Assembly (NCBI GenBank): GCA_040414495.1
Contig: JBEDUI010000252.1
Coordinates: 1 to 9,081 of the forward strand
Length of the DNA: 9,081 nt
Direction: 5' to 3'
Source of the DNA: DATAVB01 sp040414495
GTDB lineage: Bacteria > Actinomycetota > Actinomycetes > Mycobacteriales > QHCD01
Both the position numbers and the translations under genes were made by a program. Shown piece after piece: positions 7,125 to 9,081 of the stretch. Under the pieces are notes generated by a model, which was not told where the DNA came from, did no database searches, and saw only the letters and a list, made by a program, of their open reading frames with translations. Every line of letters begins with the position of its first letter. Position 1 is the stretch's first letter.

Positions 7125-7280
7125 GTGGCAGCACGAGTAATTTCCGTCACGCCAGCACAGGTCGCCGCAGCGAAGCTACGACTGGTCACTGATGCGAAAC
7201 TCGGAAAAAAGACGCCGGCCGTGATCAAGAAAATCGCCGAGGCGAGACCGGACGACACGAGCCGTTCTGGCAAGCACTGA
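7125..7280 (+). CDS. Small basic hypothetical protein (51 aa)
   Basis: GTG start at 7125 with GGGAGG 8 bases upstream, TGA stop at 7278-7280. The product opens with a strand-like segment (ARVISVTPAQV) and continues as two probable helices (AAAKLRLVTDAKLG and TPAVIKKIAEARPDD) with many Lys/Arg and no membrane segment or Cys. The pattern, a short strand and then helix-turn-helix-like spacing, could suit a small nucleic-acid-binding or regulatory protein, but I do not recognise a family and the function is unknown. It is transcribed away from the transfer operon and shares the upstream intergenic region with it, a frequent position for a regulator. Third-position G/C bias is only moderate, so the gene is probable, not certain. 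It is below the length that many gene callers keep. Confidence 0.5.
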   Translation: MAARVISVTPAQVAAAKLRLVTDAKLGKKTPAVIKKIAEARPDDTSRSGKH

Positions 7281-7431
7281 GCCCAGCTGGCGCTGCGCCA
7301 TTCGGACGGCGCGACCCGAGCCGCGGGTACGGCCAGACAGGTCAGCATCTCAGCTCCAGGCTCGATGGACGCAGGGTAATCGGACGGGCACGCCGCTGAT
7401 CCTCACATACCGGGCGGTCGCCGCGCCACGG

Positions 7432-7440
7432 TTGTCCACA
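7432..7440 (+). promoter_or_regulatory. Single DnaA-box-like site
   Basis: TTGTCCACA matches the Streptomyces-type DnaA box consensus exactly and sits in non-coding DNA. Only one copy is visible and no AT-rich unwinding stretch or replication gene accompanies it, so an origin cannot be claimed. Confidence 0.25.
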
Positions 7441-7486
7441 AGCTGTAGTCCACCATTCGCCCGCCGGTGATCGTCTCCGGCATGTC

Positions 7487-7516
7487 GTGACAACGGCAAT
7501 GCGCGACGCGTAACCT
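7487..7516 (+). promoter_or_regulatory. Candidate promoter for the small membrane gene
   Basis: GTGACA (7487-7492) and TAACCT (7511-7516, fitting TANNNT) are separated by 18 bases. Transcription would begin near 7523, leaving a leader of about 20 or 50 bases depending on the start codon. The pair is oriented correctly for the gene at 7571. Chance occurrence cannot be excluded. Confidence 0.4.
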
Positions 7517-7570
7517 TCGCAGAGCCGTCAGTGACAAGAAATGTTGGACGACAGCAGGGACAGCGAGCCG

Positions 7571-7705
7571 ATGAGTTCCTTCAGCGCCCCGATGGTGGCC
7601 GCGTCGGATACGTACGGGCAGACGTACGGGTCGCAGTTCCTGTTCGTGCTCATTGTGATCATCGCGTACATCATGTTGCGGCGGTGGTGGAAGAAGCGCC
7701 GCTAG
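7571..7705 (+). CDS. Small single-pass membrane protein (44 aa, or 54 aa from 7541)
   Basis: The frame encodes a polar N-terminus (MSSFSAPMVAASDTYGQTYG), one hydrophobic helix (FLFVLIVIIAYIML, about residues 23-36) and a strongly basic end (RRWWKKRR), so topology is predicted N-outside, C-inside. Third codon positions are almost all G or C (about 41 of 44), which strongly supports translation. ATG 7571 has AGGGA 10 bases upstream. An in-frame ATG at 7541 adds ten residues, also with G/C in every third position, and an in-frame TGA at 7532 blocks anything longer. The family is unknown. The first residues closely resemble the start of the 102-aa pilin-position protein, a hint that it is an accessory membrane part of the transfer machine. 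Its TAG overlaps the stop of the converging gene. Confidence 0.62.
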   Translation: MSSFSAPMVAASDTYGQTYGSQFLFVLIVIIAYIMLRRWWKKRR

Positions 7706-8616
7706 CGCTGCTCCCCCTGCGTCGGGAAACCGCCGGACTGCTGCGGTGGCTGTTGCGGCCAGCCGGTCTGTTCCGGTTCACGTTGTTGCGGCACCTGCTG
7801 CGGACCAGGCCGGTAGTCGACCTGGAACCCTTGGTTCGCCGGGTACGGATTCGTCTGGCTCGTCTGGCGCGGCGTCTGCGGCGGCATCGCAACCGGCGGG
7901 GTTGCCGGCGGGGTTGCCGGCTGGCTCTGGGCGGCGGCCGGGCTCTGTCGCCTCGACCACCGCTCGGCGACGCGCTCTCCGATATCGGTGCTTGCGAGTA
8001 GCACGCCAGAGTTCAGAGCGATGACGCAGATCAAGCTAAGCCAAAGCGCCCACGCCCGGCCTGGATGCCCGTCTGGAATGTTGTTGTGCGGGATATGAAG
8101 AAGGGCAACCAGGAACAGCGCGTCGCCGAACAACAACGCGAGACGCATGAACCGGTTGAGCGCCACCCTTGGTGATCTGAAAAAGAGCGCCTTCAGCCCC
8201 ACCGCAACCCCTGCCATCAGAAGGAGTAGCACAGGGATCCACGAGAAGTAGCTGCCCCACGCGTTCCAATAGAAGTGTGCAGCCCCCTCGTAACCTAGCC
8301 CTTTATGCACGCAGCGTGGGTCGGCTTTGGGGTTCGTTATGCCGGCACAGTCCTGGCTCGGACCGCCTCCCGGAATGGTCAACCCGTAGAACGACTGAAA
8401 GCTCAATATGGCTAGCAGCAACGCTGTCCCAACAGCCAGTGCTACGCCGAGCTGCTTCGGCGTCTTGATCGACCGGAGAACAGGCAGTCGTCGGACGCGC
8501 TTCGCAGCAGACTGCCCAGAGGCCCGGCCGGTGCGGGGATCAGGTTCGGCAGGCTCCACTTGATCGCCATCACGATCCGGTTCCGGGAACCTGAAGTGTC
8601 CGATCTGGCCCGTCAT
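7702..8616 (-). CDS. Four-helix membrane protein with Pro/Gln-rich C-terminal tail, function unknown
   Basis: 304 aa from the ATG at 8616; a GTG at 8643 in the same frame would add 9 residues. A charged Pro/Asp/Glu-rich N-terminal region (1-50) is followed by membrane helices at about 56-78, 122-142, 157-174 and 187-209. Between helices 1 and 2 a loop of about 40 residues holds two Cys (90 and 102) that could form a disulfide outside the cell, and a His-rich loop (HIPHNNIPDGHPG) follows helix 3. The last 90 residues are Pro/Gln/Thr-rich and disordered-looking (for example GPQQVPQQREPEQ). I do not recognise the family. Low-complexity tails on membrane proteins are frequent in actinobacterial secretion loci, so a link to the transfer system is plausible but rests on proximity. 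AGGGA about 10 bases before the ATG supports that start. It may be cotranscribed with the PKD gene 101 bases upstream. Confidence 0.82.
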   Translation of the reverse strand: MTGQIGHFRFPEPDRDGDQVEPAEPDPRTGRASGQSAAKRVRRLPVLRSIKTPKQLGVALAVGTALLLAILSFQSFYGLTIPGGGPSQDCAGITNPKADPRCVHKGLGYEGAAHFYWNAWGSYFSWIPVLLLLMAGVAVGLKALFFRSPRVALNRFMRLALLFGDALFLVALLHIPHNNIPDGHPGRAWALWLSLICVIALNSGVLLASTDIGERVAERWSRRQSPAAAQSQPATPPATPPVAMPPQTPRQTSQTNPYPANQGFQVDYRPGPQQVPQQREPEQTGWPQQPPQQSGGFPTQGEQR

Positions 8617-8717
8617 AACGCTCTCATCCCTCGAACTCGACACACACGCCGCTCGAGTATCGCGTGCGGCAATGACCGATGGCTACCCGGTGGACACGAT
8701 CCGCATCCTGCCAATGC

Positions 8718-9081
8718 TCAGCGTCCGCCATGGACGAGCACGCTGTGGGCGGTGTGGATGGTTAGGGGTTTGGGTTGGCTGGTGATGGTGGCGGTGCCGG
8801 GGATGGTTTGCGTGGGGCCGGCGTCGATGGTGTAGGTGGCGGTGTAGGTGAGGCCTAGTGTCATGCTGCAGGTGCCGGCCGCCTTGTAAGTATGGGTCAC
8901 GTCGAAATTGGGGTACGGACCGCCCGGCGTGGTCGTCGCGGTCGACGGCGTGCCGTCGCCCCAGTTCCAGGTATAGGTCTGGACACGCGTCGTGAGGCGG
9001 ACGTCGTGGCCGAGCAGAGTAAACCTATAGGTGTGGCTTGCGGGGGTGGTGGTGTAGATGATTTCGGCTTTGTTGACTAGT
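8718..9081 (-). CDS. PKD-domain protein, C-terminal end only (N-terminus beyond right edge)
   Basis: An open frame enters from the right edge and ends at TGA 8720-8718, giving 120 residues of the C-terminus. Residues 38-44 read WNWGDGT and 62-69 THTYKAAG, the paired signature of a PKD (polycystic kidney disease) Ig-like beta-sandwich, preceded by a strand (ASHTYRF). The following Thr/Tyr-rich beta strands (LTYTATYTIDAG, then GTATIT) and the short Gly-Gly-Arg end indicate an extracellular protein without a sortase motif or C-terminal membrane helix. PKD domains mediate protein or carbohydrate contacts on secreted and surface proteins. The signal peptide and any catalytic part lie outside the window, so the function of the whole protein is unknown. 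Codons are extremely rich in ACC, ATC and CCC, giving marked strand asymmetry. Confidence 0.86.
   Translation of the reverse strand, partial: LVNKAEIIYTTTPASHTYRFTLLGHDVRLTTRVQTYTWNWGDGTPSTATTTPGGPYPNFDVTHTYKAAGTCSMTLGLTYTATYTIDAGPTQTIPGTATITSQPKPLTIHTAHSVLVHGGR

Larger units (their letters stand above)
7281..7570. other. Intergenic spacer before the small membrane gene
   Basis: 290 bases without a supported gene. Just after the 51-aa stop lies a short GC-rich inverted repeat (TGGCG-CTG-CGCCA, 7288-7300) with no T run, so it is at best a weak transcript end. The rest contains one DnaA-box-like 9-mer and a promoter-like hexamer pair (separate entries). I see no tRNA, repeat array or insertion sequence. 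Confidence 0.4.

Noticed and set aside
7288..7300. TGGCG-CTG-CGCCA hairpin as a rho-independent terminator
   Set aside because: The stem is only 5 base pairs with a 3-base loop and no downstream T run.
7076..7348. 90-codon minus-strand frame opposite the 51-aa gene
   Set aside because: No SD, and it contains the complement of a frame with GGGAGG at proper spacing. The call between them is not absolute, but the plus frame is better supported.
7531..8001. 156-codon plus-strand frame
   Set aside because: It overlaps the microprotein in another frame and continues antisense to the four-helix gene; composition is Arg/Leu shadow-like.
8648..8670. GCCGC/GCGGC inverted repeat upstream of the four-helix gene as a terminator or operator
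   Set aside because: Arms of 5 bases around a 13-base loop in GC-rich DNA, with no T run; expected by chance.
1..9081. tRNA genes, CRISPR arrays, insertion sequences and transposase or integrase genes
   Set aside because: No T-loop consensus with cloverleaf context, no regularly spaced direct repeats outside the coding decapeptide repeat, and no transposase or integrase motif was found on either strand.

Overview
The window looks like accessory DNA from a high-GC Gram-positive bacterium (Actinomycetota). The evidence is strong G/C preference at third codon positions, GTG starts, purine-rich Shine-Dalgarno (SD) sites, and a conjugation-type secretion cluster that is built from inner-membrane parts only, with no outer-membrane components. 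The genus cannot be read from the sequence.

Positions 1-6762 hold a tightly packed leftward (minus-strand) operon. Read in transcription order it encodes: (1) a TcpC/VirB8-like single-pass protein with a long, repeat-containing, proline/alanine-rich cytoplasmic arm; (2) a 102-aa two-helix membrane protein in the position of TcpD or a VirB2-like pilin; (3) a 163-aa TcpE/VirB3/PrgI-like membrane protein; (4) a 983-aa VirB4-family ATPase with clear Walker A and B motifs; and (5) a signal-bearing, multi-helix membrane protein in the VirB6/TcpH position, whose C-terminal end runs off the left edge. Stop and start codons overlap or lie within about 12 bases of each other, and SD sites overlap the preceding stops, so translation is probably coupled. 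The order matches the C-D-E-F-H core of Tn916/pCW3-type type IV secretion systems. The operon probably encodes the DNA-transfer channel of an integrative conjugative element or conjugative plasmid. No relaxase, VirD4-type coupling protein, peptidoglycan hydrolase, integrase or attachment site lies in the window, so mobility itself is inferred.

Positions 6763-7570 form a regulatory and small-gene region. It has a divergent intergenic stretch with a TTGACA box inside a small dyad, a rightward 51-aa ORF with a good SD, a spacer with a promoter-like pair and one DnaA-box-like site, and then a rightward gene for a 44-54-aa single-pass membrane protein that is too short for most gene callers. The N-terminus of this small protein resembles that of the 102-aa pilin-position protein.

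Positions 7702-9081 are leftward again. They hold a four-helix membrane protein of unknown function with a Pro/Gln-rich tail, whose stop overlaps the stop of the small membrane gene inside GCTAGC. Upstream of it is the C-terminal end of a secreted protein with a PKD domain, cut by the right edge. These may be surface functions that travel with the transfer genes, but that is inferred from position only.
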